Shown one piece after another: positions 8,457 through 17,368 of a stretch of 64,000 nucleotides of DNA. The position numbers were made by a program, and so were the translations under genes. The stretch spans positions 930,001-994,000 of the forward strand of contig NZ_CP149787.1 of NCBI RefSeq assembly GCF_037914945.1. Reading direction: 5' to 3'. How positions within the stretch are numbered: the first letter of the stretch is position 1; each line of letters opens with the position of its first letter. This DNA comes from Haloterrigena sp. KLK7 (GTDB lineage: Archaea; Halobacteriota; Halobacteria; Halobacteriales; Natrialbaceae). Under the pieces are notes generated by a model. It was not told the origin of the DNA. It ran no database searches and saw nothing but the letters and a program-made list of their open reading frames with translations.

Positions 8457-9848
8457 CTACTGATGGCGACCGCGGTGAACGATCGCCACGTCGGTCTCGA
8501 GGTCGCTGAGCCGTTCGAACGTCGGCGGGGAGACGAACCGCGAGGCGGTCGACCGATCGGTGCTCGAGCCGACGAAGACCACGTCGTACTGCAGCGAGAC
8601 CCGCTCGAGGTAGGACTCGACGGGTTCGGTGACGACGTGGGTCTCGAAGCGGCCGTCGAAGGCGTCGACGAGATCGGCGACTGTGGTCTCCGCGCTGCGG
8701 CGCTCGGATTCCCGGTCGATACAGGTACAGACGCTGGTCGGGTTCCAGGAGCCGGTCACCCGCTGGGCGAAGTCGACCATCGCGCGGGCGGTGTCGCCGG
8801 CGCCCCGAACCGGGACCAGCGCGTGCTCCCAGCGCTGTCGCGGCTCGGCGGCGCGGAAGGCGATGACGTCGATCTCGCTGTCGAACAGGCCGACGATGAA
8901 CGACGAGAGGCCGCCGCCGTCGCGCTCGGCGTACGGCGTGACGATCAGGTCGCAGTTGTGCTCTCGGGCGGTTCGAAGGACCTGCCCCGACGAGCGCTCG
9001 CCGGCCGCGACGACGACCTCGCAGGGGACGTCGTACTCGGCCGCGAGAGCGGCCGCGAACGACTCGAGGCGGCGGGCCGCAGGTCCCGGTTCGCTCTCGG
9101 CGATCGCGTCGCCGTCGTCGACGATGTCGAAGAGGACGATCTTCCCGGCGTCGTGTGCGCTGGCGAGTTCGGCGGCGAATCGCGCGACCGGTGTCGCGTC
9201 GCCGTCGTCGTCCCAGCCCTCGTCGAGCGGGACGAGGACGTGGTCGTCGCCGTCGGTCGTCCGGTAGAGGTACTGCGCTCGGCGCTCGTAGAATCGGTTC
9301 CGCCAGACGACGAAGACGGCCGCGACGAACGAACTCGAGACGACGATCCCGAGCACGTAGACGAAATGCGCGTTGCCGGAGACCAGCACGAGCAGGGCGG
9401 TCGAGAACGCGGTCGGCTCCTCCAGGTCAAGCGCCCAGGTGAGGGCGCCGGTGAAGAAGATGCCCAGCGCCGCGCCGGTCGCGCTGACGCCCGCGGCGCC
9501 GTTGACGCCCGCGGCACCGACGGACTCGAGCGCGAGCCAGCCGCAGAGCGCCCCCGCGGTCATCCCGCCGACGAACTTCGTCGGCGTCGAGTACCGGCCC
9601 TCGGGATCGGCGAACAGCGTGTACGTGCCGGAGGCCAGCGGCGGGAACAGGAGGAAGGAGACGGCGGCCGTCGCGTTCGCCAGCCACGTCACCGCGCCGA
9701 TCAACAGCGGGACGAAGAGCAACACCGAGAGGTGAATCAGGTTCCCGGTGTGCTCGAGCCAGCGCACGAACGCGTCGAGTTCGCGCCGCTCCAGCCGGCG
9801 CAGTCGCCGCCGAAGCGATCGAATCCGGGCCCAGACCGACTCGAGCAT
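8457..9848 (-). CDS. HPP-type membrane domain fused to universal stress domains
   Basis: A 463-residue fusion, start ATG at 9848. The N-terminal half has about five helices of the HPP family, including FLLFPPLASGTYTLFADP and PTKFVGGMTAGALCGWLALE. HPP proteins have been linked to nitrite transport in cyanobacteria and chloroplasts. The C-terminal half holds two Usp-like nucleotide-binding alpha/beta domains, each with a VLVPLDEG or ALVPVRGAG start and a TPYAERDGGGLSS-type loop. Usp domains often regulate attached transporters. Upstream in-frame codons would add 21 residues but lack support. Substrate unknown. Confidence 0.85.
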   Translation of the reverse strand: MLESVWARIRSLRRRLRRLERRELDAFVRWLEHTGNLIHLSVLLFVPLLIGAVTWLANATAAVSFLLFPPLASGTYTLFADPEGRYSTPTKFVGGMTAGALCGWLALESVGAAGVNGAAGVSATGAALGIFFTGALTWALDLEEPTAFSTALLVLVSGNAHFVYVLGIVVSSSFVAAVFVVWRNRFYERRAQYLYRTTDGDDHVLVPLDEGWDDDGDATPVARFAAELASAHDAGKIVLFDIVDDGDAIAESEPGPAARRLESFAAALAAEYDVPCEVVVAAGERSSGQVLRTAREHNCDLIVTPYAERDGGGLSSFIVGLFDSEIDVIAFRAAEPRQRWEHALVPVRGAGDTARAMVDFAQRVTGSWNPTSVCTCIDRESERRSAETTVADLVDAFDGRFETHVVTEPVESYLERVSLQYDVVFVGSSTDRSTASRFVSPPTFERLSDLETDVAIVHRGRHQ

Positions 9849-9975
9849 AGGCTCCGTTGGACGACGCCCGACGAAAAGTGTTCGCGTTCGTGATAGCAAT
9901 CGCCGATCCACTGTCGTCGTTTCGGACCGATTCGCCGACGGCGGGACGACCGGAACCGGAACCGGTCGCGTCGTC

Positions 9976-10611
9976 CTACTCCGGTGCGCCCTCGAGGATT
10001 TCGACGCCGCTCGAGGCGCCGATCCGCTCGGCGCCGGCCGCGAGCATGGCCATCGCCTCGTCGTAGCTGCCGACGCCGCCGCTGGCCTTGACGGGGAGGT
10101 ACTCGCTCATGAGTTCGACGTCAGCGACGGTCGCACCACCGTCGGCGAATCCGGTCGAGGTCTTCACCATCGCCGCGTCGGCCGCGTCCGCGGCCTCGCA
10201 GGCCCGGCGCTTCTCCTCGTCGGTCAGCAGCGCGGTCTCGATGATCACCTTGACCGGGATCGGCACTGCGGCCGTAACCTCCGCGAGTTCGGCCCTGACG
10301 ACGTCGATCTCGCCGGCCTTCAGCCGACCGACGTTGATGACGACGTCGAGTTCGTCGGCACCGGCCTTCCAGGCGAGGACGCCCTCCCGTCGCTTCGCCG
10401 CGGCACTGTGCTGGCCGTGGGGGAAGCCGATCACCGTCGCGAGCGTCACGTCGGGCGCGTACTCGGCCATCTCCTCGAGCGCGAAGGGCGGGATACAGGC
10501 GTTCATGCCGTACTCGCCTGCCTCGTCGACGACGCGGCGGACGTCGGCGATCGACGTCTCGGGGCCGAGCACGGTGTGATCGATCAGCGGGGCGAGTTCG
10601 CTGCGGTCCAT
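9976..10611 (-). CDS. deoC: Deoxyribose-phosphate aldolase
   Basis: Cleaves 2-deoxyribose 5-phosphate to glyceraldehyde 3-phosphate and acetaldehyde in the cytoplasm. The 211-residue protein starts [17 protein letters not shown] and has the Schiff-base lysine in MVKTSTGF (Lys about 150), with [12 protein letters not shown] and [10 protein letters not shown] as other family motifs. It is divergent from ribose-1,5-bisphosphate isomerase with only 73 bp between start codons, so both may be expressed together for nucleoside sugar use. The upstream ATG in the same frame would add 25 residues of untypical sequence and was not chosen. Confidence 0.93.
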   Translation of the reverse strand: MDRSELAPLIDHTVLGPETSIADVRRVVDEAGEYGMNACIPPFALEEMAEYAPDVTLATVIGFPHGQHSAAAKRREGVLAWKAGADELDVVINVGRLKAGEIDVVRAELAEVTAAVPIPVKVIIETALLTDEEKRRACEAADAADAAMVKTSTGFADGGATVADVELMSEYLPVKASGGVGSYDEAMAMLAAGAERIGASSGVEILEGAPE

Positions 10612-10629
10612 ACGGGGAGGGAATCGCCC

Positions 10630-10665
10630 GACGGGCAAAAACCCCGCCCGATCACTTTTGCCGTC
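10630..10665. promoter_or_regulatory. Mirror-image divergent promoter of deoC and R15P isomerase
   Basis: GACGGGCAAAA (10630-10640) and TTTTGCCGTC (10656-10665) form an inverted repeat with one bulged base. Each arm gives a TTTTGC element about 26-27 bp before one of the two ATG codons (10611 minus, 10685 plus), consistent with two leaderless transcripts from one symmetrical region. Confidence 0.45.
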
Positions 10666-10684
10666 CGGAGTGCAACTCATTGGC

Positions 10685-11668
10685 ATGGACGACCGTGGAC
10701 CCGACGTCGCGCCGGCCGTCGAGACGACCGCCGACGAGATCGCCGCGATGGAGATCCGCGGGGCCGCGACGATCGCTGACGCGGCGGCCGAGGCGCTCGC
10801 GATCCAGGCCGAGCGATCCGACGCGGAGCGGCCCGACGCGTTCGAGCGACAGCTGCGAGCCGCCGCGAAGACGCTCTACGAGACGCGCCCGACGGCGGTG
10901 AGTCTGCCCAACGCGCTCCGATACGTCCTCGCCGGGATGGACGGCGAGACCGTCGCGGAACTGCGCGCGTCGACCGTCGCCCGCGCCGACGAGTTCCGGC
11001 GCGACCTGGCGCAGGCGCAGTCGAAACTGGGGTCGGTCGGCGCGAACCGGCTGCGCGACGGCGACGTCGTGATGACCCACTGCCACTCGACGGACGCGCT
11101 GGCCTGCCTCGAGGCCGCCGTCGAGGACGGCACGGAGCTCGAGGCGATCGTCAAGGAGACCCGACCCAGGCTGCAGGGTCACATCACGGCCCGACAGTTA
11201 CGCGAGTGGGACGTGCCGGTGACGGTGATCGTCGACGGGGCGGCCCGTCGCTACCTCGATCGGGCGGATCACGTCCTGGTCGGGGCCGACAGCATCGCGG
11301 CCGACGGGAGCGTGATCAACAAGATCGGAACCAGCGGACTGGCGGTCATCGCCCGCGAGCGCGGCGTGCCGGTGACCGTCGCCGCCCAGACGATCAAACT
11401 CCACCCCGATACCATGACGGGCCACACCGTCGAGATCGAACGCCGCGACGAGCGGGAGGTGCTCGACGACGAGGAGCGGGCCGCGATCACCGACACCGCC
11501 GACGGCGCCGACGACGGACTGACCGTCGAAAATCCCGCCTTCGACGTCACCCCGCCGCGGTACGTCGACGCGATCGTCACCGAACACGGCCAGTTCCCGC
11601 CGGAAACCGTCGTCACGCTGATGCGAGAGCTGTTCGGAGAGACGGTCGACGAACCCTGGGAGGAGTAG
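10685..11668 (+). CDS. Ribose-1,5-bisphosphate isomerase
   Basis: Converts ribose 1,5-bisphosphate to ribulose 1,5-bisphosphate in archaeal nucleoside degradation. The protein is 327 residues long and belongs to the eIF2B-like family. GSVGANRL and THCHSTDAL place the catalytic cysteine at position 133, and GADSIAADG places the catalytic aspartate at 202, the same numbers reported for the Thermococcus enzyme. These residues separate it from translation factor eIF2B and from methylthioribose-1-phosphate isomerase. Start ATG 10685 is preferred to an earlier in-frame codon because of promoter spacing. A PfkB kinase and a nucleoside phosphorylase lie downstream. Confidence 0.92.
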   Translation: MDDRGPDVAPAVETTADEIAAMEIRGAATIADAAAEALAIQAERSDAERPDAFERQLRAAAKTLYETRPTAVSLPNALRYVLAGMDGETVAELRASTVARADEFRRDLAQAQSKLGSVGANRLRDGDVVMTHCHSTDALACLEAAVEDGTELEAIVKETRPRLQGHITARQLREWDVPVTVIVDGAARRYLDRADHVLVGADSIAADGSVINKIGTSGLAVIARERGVPVTVAAQTIKLHPDTMTGHTVEIERRDEREVLDDEERAAITDTADGADDGLTVENPAFDVTPPRYVDAIVTEHGQFPPETVVTLMRELFGETVDEPWEE

Positions 11669-11788
11669 CGGAGCCGCCGGAACAGCGCCGCGAGACGGCT
11701 CGCAGACGTTACGGCGTCGGGAAACAGTCAGCCTCGTGAATAATTAGCAATCGGAAAGTGTTTGTCACTGGTGTGTGCCAGTACGGAT

Positions 11789-12610
11789 ATGGTATTACCC
11801 GAGGGGTTCGTGCTCCCACCGTGGTACCTCCTCGTCCCGCTGCTGGTGATACTGGCGGGGATCGTCGCATTGCTGTGGGTACTCGAGCCGCCGGTGACCG
11901 ACCGGACCGTGCTGGCGTTCGCGCCGTGGATGATGTTCGGCTCCGCCCTGCACGTCCTCTATCAACTGAGAGCGTATCCGGAGAGCGTCGAGACGCTGTT
12001 CGCGACGCCGACGGTCTATCTGGTCGCCGCGGTCGTCGCGGGCGCCGCCTGGATCGTCGCGATCTTTCTGTACGCCGGAGGGCTCCAGCCGACGATTCCG
12101 CGATTCTTCGGCATCGCCGGAACGGCCTTTTTCGCCGTCTTCGCGTCGATCATTCTCAACCTGAGCTGGGCCGAAGAGACGTTTAACCTGTTCTGGCCCG
12201 TCATCATCGTCGTCGTCACCGGAATCGTCACCGCGGTCGCGTGGGTCGCACTGGGACTGTGGTTTACCGACGTCGCGGCGACGACGAGTTACACCGGCGC
12301 GCTGGTCGTCTTCGGCCACGCGCTGGACGGCGTCTCGACGGCCGTCGGCTACGACATCATCGGCGTCAGCGAGACGGTGCCCCTCTCGGCGCTGCTCCTC
12401 GAGGCCGGCGAGTCGCTGCCGACCGCCGAGTACGTCGGCGCCGGCTGGCTGTTTATCCTGGTGAAGACCGGCCTGGCGATGGTGATCCTCGGGCTGTTCA
12501 GGGAGTTCGTCGAGGACGAACCCCAGCAGGCGCGGATCGTCCTCGCCGGGATCGCCGCGGTCGGACTCGGGCCCGGCGTTCACAACGTCTTACTCTTTAT
12601 CGCCACCTAG
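11789..12610 (+). CDS. DUF63 family membrane protein
   Basis: A 273-residue polytopic protein, start ATG at 11789 (MVLPEGFVLPPWYLL), with about seven or eight transmembrane segments. FAPWMMFGSALHVLYQL and FGHALDGVSTAVGYD are recurring features of the DUF63 archaeal membrane family, which has no established function. It lies between the isomerase and the sugar kinase, on the same strand, but the 120-bp upstream gap and a T tract after its stop make a shared transcript uncertain. Confidence 0.8.
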   Translation: MVLPEGFVLPPWYLLVPLLVILAGIVALLWVLEPPVTDRTVLAFAPWMMFGSALHVLYQLRAYPESVETLFATPTVYLVAAVVAGAAWIVAIFLYAGGLQPTIPRFFGIAGTAFFAVFASIILNLSWAEETFNLFWPVIIVVVTGIVTAVAWVALGLWFTDVAATTSYTGALVVFGHALDGVSTAVGYDIIGVSETVPLSALLLEAGESLPTAEYVGAGWLFILVKTGLAMVILGLFREFVEDEPQQARIVLAGIAAVGLGPGVHNVLLFIAT

Positions 12611-12611
12611 A

Positions 12612-12618
12612 TTTTTTT
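12612..12618 (+). terminator. T-tract, possible terminator after DUF63 gene
   Basis: Seven consecutive T residues lie directly after the DUF63 stop codon and about 30 bp before the kinase start. Oligo-T tracts terminate archaeal transcription, so this could separate the two genes. Confidence 0.35.
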
Positions 12619-12648
12619 CCGACGGTCCCTTCTTCTCGGTCGTATCGA

Positions 12649-13536
12649 ATGGCCCCCACCGTACTCACCGCCGGCCACGTCAACTGGGACGTGACGCTGC
12701 GCGTCGACCGACTCCCCGCCGCCGACGGCGAGGCGACGATCCGCTCACAGCGCCAGTCCGGCGGCGGCAGCGCCGCCAACGTCGCCGCCGCGCTCGCCGG
12801 TCTCGAGGTCGACACCGGGCTGATCGGCAGCGTCGGCGACGACGACAACGGGCTGCTGGCCAGGCGCGGCCTCGAGGAGGCCGGCGTCTCGCTGTCGGGG
12901 ATCCGGGTCGTCGAGGGCGCCGAGACGGCGGTCAAGTACCTGCTGGTCGACGACGACGGCGCGGTCGCGATCCTCGGCAACGACGGCGTCAACGAGGCCG
13001 TTCGGCCGGCGGATATCGACGCCGATCGGATCCGGGCGGCCGACCACGTCCACCTCACGAGCCAGCGCCCGGCAACGGCCGCGGCGATCGCCACGACCGC
13101 CGCGGCGGCCGACGTCACCGTCAGTTTCGATCCCGGCCGCCGGTTCGGCGACCGCGACTACGGCGAGACCGTCGCGGCGGCCGACGTCCTGTTCGTCACC
13201 GAGCGCGAGGCCGCGGCGCTGGCCGACGCGGCCGCCGTCGATTCCGAACCGACCGATCGGATCGTCGCGATCACGTCCGGCGCCGACGGCGCGGCGATCC
13301 GGACCCCAGAGGGCAGCCACACGCATCCCGGGTTCGACATCGACTCGGTCGACACGGCCGGCGCCGGCGACTCGTTCGCGGCCGGCTTTCTCGCCCGCCG
13401 GCTCGAGGGGGCATCGATCGCGGACGCGCTCGAGTACGCGAACGCCTGCGGCGCGTTGACGGCGAGTCGAGAGGGAGCGCGCAGCGCGCCGACGGCGGCC
13501 GAGGTCGAGCGGTTCCTCGAAGAGCGCGCGGGCTGA
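12649..13536 (+). CDS. PfkB family sugar kinase, candidate ribose-1-phosphate kinase
   Basis: A 295-residue ribokinase-family ATP-dependent kinase, start ATG at 12649 (MAPTVLTAGHVNWDVT). Signature 1 is SGGGSAANVAAAL (about 37-49). Signature 2 is DTAGAGDSFAAG (about 235-246), holding the catalytic aspartate and anion hole. PfkB enzymes phosphorylate sugars and nucleosides. Halophilic archaea use a PfkB member as ribose-1-phosphate kinase, making the substrate of the isomerase encoded at 10685, and the neighbourhood supports that role here. Sequence alone does not decide substrate; ribokinase or 2-keto-3-deoxygluconate kinase are alternatives. Confidence 0.85.
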   Translation: MAPTVLTAGHVNWDVTLRVDRLPAADGEATIRSQRQSGGGSAANVAAALAGLEVDTGLIGSVGDDDNGLLARRGLEEAGVSLSGIRVVEGAETAVKYLLVDDDGAVAILGNDGVNEAVRPADIDADRIRAADHVHLTSQRPATAAAIATTAAAADVTVSFDPGRRFGDRDYGETVAAADVLFVTEREAAALADAAAVDSEPTDRIVAITSGADGAAIRTPEGSHTHPGFDIDSVDTAGAGDSFAAGFLARRLEGASIADALEYANACGALTASREGARSAPTAAEVERFLEERAG

Positions 13537-13732
13537 GTCGAGGGCCGATGTCGGCGCCGGTCCCCGCTCGAACGCGGTGACCGCAACGCGATCGTCGTCA
13601 CTGACCGGCGGAACGAAACCGCTCGAATCGGCCGCTACCGCGCAGTTTTCACCCGATGTTGTCTGACGGTAAGTATATGGTCGGGGCCGTTGCCCACTCA
13701 GCTAGACGGTCACGGAGACGTGACGGAGAGAT

Positions 13733-14035
13733 ATGACGGAACGAAGGATCAGAGAGTCCCCTGGATGCGAGTTTCAACGCCGCATTCAGTACGAGCGAGA
13801 TACGGACGAATCGCCGAGTATAGCCACTGCAACCGCGCTGTCGCAGTATTTCGACGAAGATATCAGTGCGACCAGTACCCGACTGTACGACTACATCGAC
13901 CCGGACGCACTCGACTCCCTCTTCGCGGATACGAACCGGGGAGCGAGTCGAACCGACGGGACCGTCGAATTCAGCGTCGAGGACGCGACGGTACGGGTCA
14001 CGCCCGAACGGGTAGAGATCTCCCCGAACTGCTGA
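13733..14035 (+). CDS. HalOD1 output domain protein
   Basis: A 100-residue protein whose residues about 30-97 match the HalOD1 pattern: ATALSQYFDEDISATSTRLYDYIDPDALDSLF followed in pieces by GTVEFSVEDATVRV. HalOD1 is a haloarchaeal domain found alone or after receiver domains and is thought to be a signalling output module. The first ~25 residues are polar and variable. It lies between the sugar kinase and the nucleoside phosphorylase, possibly by chance. Another HalOD1 gene is at 45278. Confidence 0.75.
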   Translation: MTERRIRESPGCEFQRRIQYERDTDESPSIATATALSQYFDEDISATSTRLYDYIDPDALDSLFADTNRGASRTDGTVEFSVEDATVRVTPERVEISPNC

Positions 14036-14179
14036 CCGAACGGCCGGATCGAACGTCCCTCGCGGCCGGGTCGCACTCGGCGGTGGGTGGGGACGGGGGC
14101 GATCGCAGGTCGCCGAAACGACGGACGCTCGGGACCCGTCCTCGAATCTTTTTTCTCACCGCCACTGGAATCGACGGGT

Positions 14180-14908
14180 ATGGCAACGCAGCCACACCTG
14201 TTGGTCGACGACGGCGACGTGACCGATCGCGTACTCGTGCCGGGCGATCCCGGTCGCGTCGATCGCATCGCCGACCACTGCGACGAGGCGGAGACGGTCG
14301 CCCAGAACCGCGAGTACAAGGTCGTCAACGCCACCTACGAGGGGCAGGCGCTGACGATCTGCTCGACCGGCATCGGCTGTCCGTCGGCGGCGATCGCCGT
14401 CGAGGAACTGGCTAACGTCGGCGTCGAGACGCTGGTCCGCGTCGGTACGATCGGGGCCCTCCAGTCAGGTATCGAGATCGGCGACATGATCGTCGCGAAC
14501 GGGGCGGCGAAAAACGAGGGAACGACGAAACGGTACGAGGACGTCTCCTATCCGGCCGTTCCCGACTACGACGTGCTGTCGGCACTGGTCGACTCGGCCG
14601 AAGCGAACGACGAAGCCGTCCACGTCGGGCCGGTCGCCACCGACGACGCCTATTACGCCGAGAGCGGCGACGTCGTCGACGACTGGGAGGCCGCCGGTCT
14701 CCTCGCCGTCGAGATGGAGGCCGCCGCGCTCTTCTCGCTGGCCCGCCGCAGGGGCCTGCGCGCCGGCGCGATCTGTACCGTCGACGGCAACCTCGTCGAG
14801 GGCACCCAGAAGGGCACCGACACCGAGGACGACGAACTCCCGGAGAAGGCGAAGAACAACGTCGGCCGCGCGATCGACATCGCGCTCGAGGCCGTGACCG
14901 ACCTGTAG
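14180..14908 (+). CDS. Nucleoside phosphorylase (uridine/guanosine phosphorylase-like)
   Basis: A 242-residue member of the PNP/UDP family that splits nucleosides with phosphate to free base and ribose 1-phosphate. Start ATG 14180 (MATQPHLLVDDGDVTD). The phosphate-binding GDPGRVDRIA, the family signature STGIGCPSAAIAVEEL and the sugar-binding VEMEAAALFSLA are all present. Annotation pipelines would call it uridine phosphorylase, while related halophile enzymes act as guanosine phosphorylase feeding ribose-1-phosphate kinase and R15P isomerase. Those two candidates lie just upstream (12649 and 10685). Base specificity cannot be read from the sequence. Confidence 0.88.
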   Translation: MATQPHLLVDDGDVTDRVLVPGDPGRVDRIADHCDEAETVAQNREYKVVNATYEGQALTICSTGIGCPSAAIAVEELANVGVETLVRVGTIGALQSGIEIGDMIVANGAAKNEGTTKRYEDVSYPAVPDYDVLSALVDSAEANDEAVHVGPVATDDAYYAESGDVVDDWEAAGLLAVEMEAAALFSLARRRGLRAGAICTVDGNLVEGTQKGTDTEDDELPEKAKNNVGRAIDIALEAVTDL

Positions 14909-14933
14909 TCGGGCGGCGCGGACCGTTCGCTCG

Positions 14934-17225
14934 TTACTCCGATCCGAACAGCCGCTCGCGGAGCGACCGCTCCGCCGGCCGTTCGGCGAGCAGGACCGAG
15001 CAGTCGACCTCGTCGACGACGTCGAGGACGAGCGAGCCGCGGACGAGCCGCGAGAGCAGGCCGCGCTCGGTCGCGCCGATGATCACGAGCGTCCGGTCGT
15101 CGGCCTCCCGGGCGATCGCTCCCTCGACGTCGCCGGAGTCGTCGACGGTCAGGACGGCGTCGCCGAACCCGTGTTCGGCCGCCCAGTCCGCGAGGAACTG
15201 TTCGCCCGACTCGCGCTCGGTCTCGTCGTCGACGACGTGGAGCAGCTGGATCGACGACCCGGTCGCCGAGCGCAGCGTCTTCGCGACCTCGGCGCTGAGA
15301 TCGGAGTCCGGCCCGCCGGCGGTCGGCAGGAGGATCCGCGAGGGATCGTAGTCCCGATCCTTCAGGACGAGGAAGTCACACGGCAGGTCGGCCGCGAGTT
15401 CGTCCAGCGGCCGCTCGGCGCGGCCCGCGGCCCACGGGCGGTCGCCGCCCCAGCCCATCACGACGCGATCGGCGTCGTGCTGACGGGCCGCGTCGAACAC
15501 TTCCTCGAACGAGCGGTGGGAGACGATCGTCGTCGTCTCGATCTCGGCGCCGCGGCCTTCGGCGTGCTCGCGGGCCTGCTCGAGCAGCGCTTCGGACTCG
15601 GCGTCGATCCGCTCGAGGTCGTCGGCGCCGCGATCCAGCGGCGTCTGGTCGGGGACCTGTACGATGTGGACCGCGTGGACGACGCCGTCGTTTTCGGCGG
15701 CGAGCGTGCTGGCCAGTTCGATCAGGTGTCGCTCGGTCCGGGGGTTGGCAAGCGGCACCATGACGCGGTACTCGCTGGAGCCGTCGGGTCGAGCGGCGCT
15801 GGCCGCCGAGACCGCGACGTCGGGCATCGACTCGGAGCGATCGAGGATGTACTCGCCGAGGACGCCCTGTCGAGGCGTCTTCGTGCGGGCGTAGAGGGCG
15901 TACCACAGCACCGCGACGGCGACGAACGCGAGGCTCAGCGCGATCTCGATCGTCTCCATGAAGGCGACGAGCCCGAACGAGAGGGTCGCGCCGACGATCG
16001 GCGTCACCGGGTAGAACGGTACTCGGAAGTCGGGCTCGTACTCGGGGACGTCGGCCTCCCGAAACGCGATCAGCGCGACGTTCATCAGCGCGTAGACGAT
16101 CAGGTGGAGGACGCTCGCTGCCTTCGAGAGGATCTCGAGGTCCTGCCCGAGCGCGGCGATGAAGACGATGATGACCGCGCCCGTCAGCATGATCGATCGG
16201 TAGGGCGTCGCGTATCGCGGGTGAATTTCGTTGAGTTCGTCCGTGACGATCTTATCTCGGCCCATCGCGAAGTTGATTCGGGCCGAGGAGAGGATCGACG
16301 CGTTGGCGCTCGAGGCCGTCGCCAGCATCGCCGCCAGCGAGATCAGCGTCACGCCGACGGCGTCGAGGACGGGGATCCCCGCGAACGTGATCTCGGCGAC
16401 CTGCGAGACGGGGACGCTGTCGTCCAGCGAGTGCCACGGGACGATGCCGACCATCGTCCCGACGAGCACGGCGTAGATCGCCGTCACGACGCCGACGCTG
16501 CCGATGACCGCGATCGGGAGGTTCCGGCCGGGGTTCTTCAGCTCCTCCGCGACGGTCGCGATCTTCGCATAGCCGAGGAAGGAGACGAACACGAGGGCGG
16601 TCCCCGGCAGGATCGCGCCGTAGCCCGCATCGGTCGGCGCGAGGCCGTCGGTCGTCAGCGTCGACCACTCGAAGTGGAGGAAGCCGGAGGCCGCGAAGAC
16701 GGTCAGAATACCCAACAGGATCGTGACGATCACCGTCTGGACGCCGCCGGTCTCCTTCGCGCCGACGTAGTTGACGCCGACGAACAGCAGGCCGGCGATC
16801 AGCGCGCCGAGCTGGATGTCCGTCAGCGTGACCAGGGCGAGGTCGAGCGTCGGCAGCGCGAGCATCGTCCCCGCGAGGAGCTCGGTGAGGTAGCCGCCGA
16901 AGCCGATGCAGTAGAACGCCGACGCGAAGGCCAGTCCCATCCAGTCGCCCATCCCCGCGATCGAGCCGAACAGCGGCCCGAGCCCGCGGTTGATGTAGTA
17001 GTAACCGCCGCCGGCCTTCGGCATCGCCGTGCCGAGTTCGCTCACTGCCAGGGCGTTGACCATCGCGATCAGGCCGCCGATGACGAACGAGACGACGACG
17101 ATCGGCCCGGCCTCCTGGGCCGCGACGCCGGGCAGCACGAAGATGCCGGCGCCGATCATCGTCCCCATGCCGATCGCCAGCGCTGACAGCAGTCCGAGGT
17201 CCTTGGCGAGTTCTTCGTCACTCAT
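14934..17225 (-). CDS. APC family amino acid permease with universal stress domains
   Basis: A 763-residue fusion. Residues about 10-450 form a 12-helix APC transporter with the N-terminal substrate motif GMGTMIGAGIFVLPG in TM1. Residues about 480-763 hold two Usp domains (YRVMVPLANPRTERHLIELA and SRILLPTAGGPDSDLSAEVA starts, with GATERGLLSRLVRGS as a nucleotide-binding end loop). It likely takes up amino acids or other organic cations under stress or nucleotide control. A 48-aa ORF overlaps its ATG by 4 bp on the same strand, and an Lrp-type regulator lies divergently upstream. Confidence 0.92.
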   Translation of the reverse strand: MSDEELAKDLGLLSALAIGMGTMIGAGIFVLPGVAAQEAGPIVVVSFVIGGLIAMVNALAVSELGTAMPKAGGGYYYINRGLGPLFGSIAGMGDWMGLAFASAFYCIGFGGYLTELLAGTMLALPTLDLALVTLTDIQLGALIAGLLFVGVNYVGAKETGGVQTVIVTILLGILTVFAASGFLHFEWSTLTTDGLAPTDAGYGAILPGTALVFVSFLGYAKIATVAEELKNPGRNLPIAVIGSVGVVTAIYAVLVGTMVGIVPWHSLDDSVPVSQVAEITFAGIPVLDAVGVTLISLAAMLATASSANASILSSARINFAMGRDKIVTDELNEIHPRYATPYRSIMLTGAVIIVFIAALGQDLEILSKAASVLHLIVYALMNVALIAFREADVPEYEPDFRVPFYPVTPIVGATLSFGLVAFMETIEIALSLAFVAVAVLWYALYARTKTPRQGVLGEYILDRSESMPDVAVSAASAARPDGSSEYRVMVPLANPRTERHLIELASTLAAENDGVVHAVHIVQVPDQTPLDRGADDLERIDAESEALLEQAREHAEGRGAEIETTTIVSHRSFEEVFDAARQHDADRVVMGWGGDRPWAAGRAERPLDELAADLPCDFLVLKDRDYDPSRILLPTAGGPDSDLSAEVAKTLRSATGSSIQLLHVVDDETERESGEQFLADWAAEHGFGDAVLTVDDSGDVEGAIAREADDRTLVIIGATERGLLSRLVRGSLVLDVVDEVDCSVLLAERPAERSLRERLFGSE

Positions 17226-17368
17226 GGGCGTCCCCCCCGCGGCGGGCGTACCGCCGGTCGATCCGCGTCGGCGAGCCGATTCTGTGCGACGTCGGTCCCG
17301 TACGGGTGCTCCGTGTCGACGGCGGCGTTCGTCCCGGTCACCGCCGTCTCGAGGCGGAACTCACCCAT
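17222..17368 (-). CDS. Candidate 48-aa ORF coupled to the APC permease
   Basis: ATG at 17368, stop at 17222-17224, so the stop overlaps the permease ATG (ATGA). The product starts MGEFRLETAVTGTNAA and ends RPPRGGRP. Third codon positions are nearly all G or C, as in real genes here, and a GGAGGGG motif (17376-17382 on the plus strand as CCCCTCC) sits 7 nt before the ATG, a good Shine-Dalgarno site. No hydrophobic segment or metal motif. It could be a small protein or a leader ORF that couples translation. Conservation in relatives was not testable. Confidence 0.45.
   Translation of the reverse strand: MGEFRLETAVTGTNAAVDTEHPYGTDVAQNRLADADRPAVRPPRGGRP

Noticed and set aside
8457-9848. Calling the HPP-Usp protein a nitrite transporter
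   Set aside because: That function was shown for cyanobacterial/chloroplast members only. No nitrogen-related neighbour supports it here.
13733-14035. Functional link of HalOD1 to the nucleoside sugar cluster
   Set aside because: Position alone. HalOD1 genes are scattered widely in haloarchaea, and another is found at 45278 in an unrelated setting.
15171-17186. 671-codon open frame opposite the APC-Usp gene
   Set aside because: Antisense shadow of a GC-rich gene. The product is Arg/Asp/Gly rich with no domain, and the minus-strand frame has clear APC and Usp motifs.
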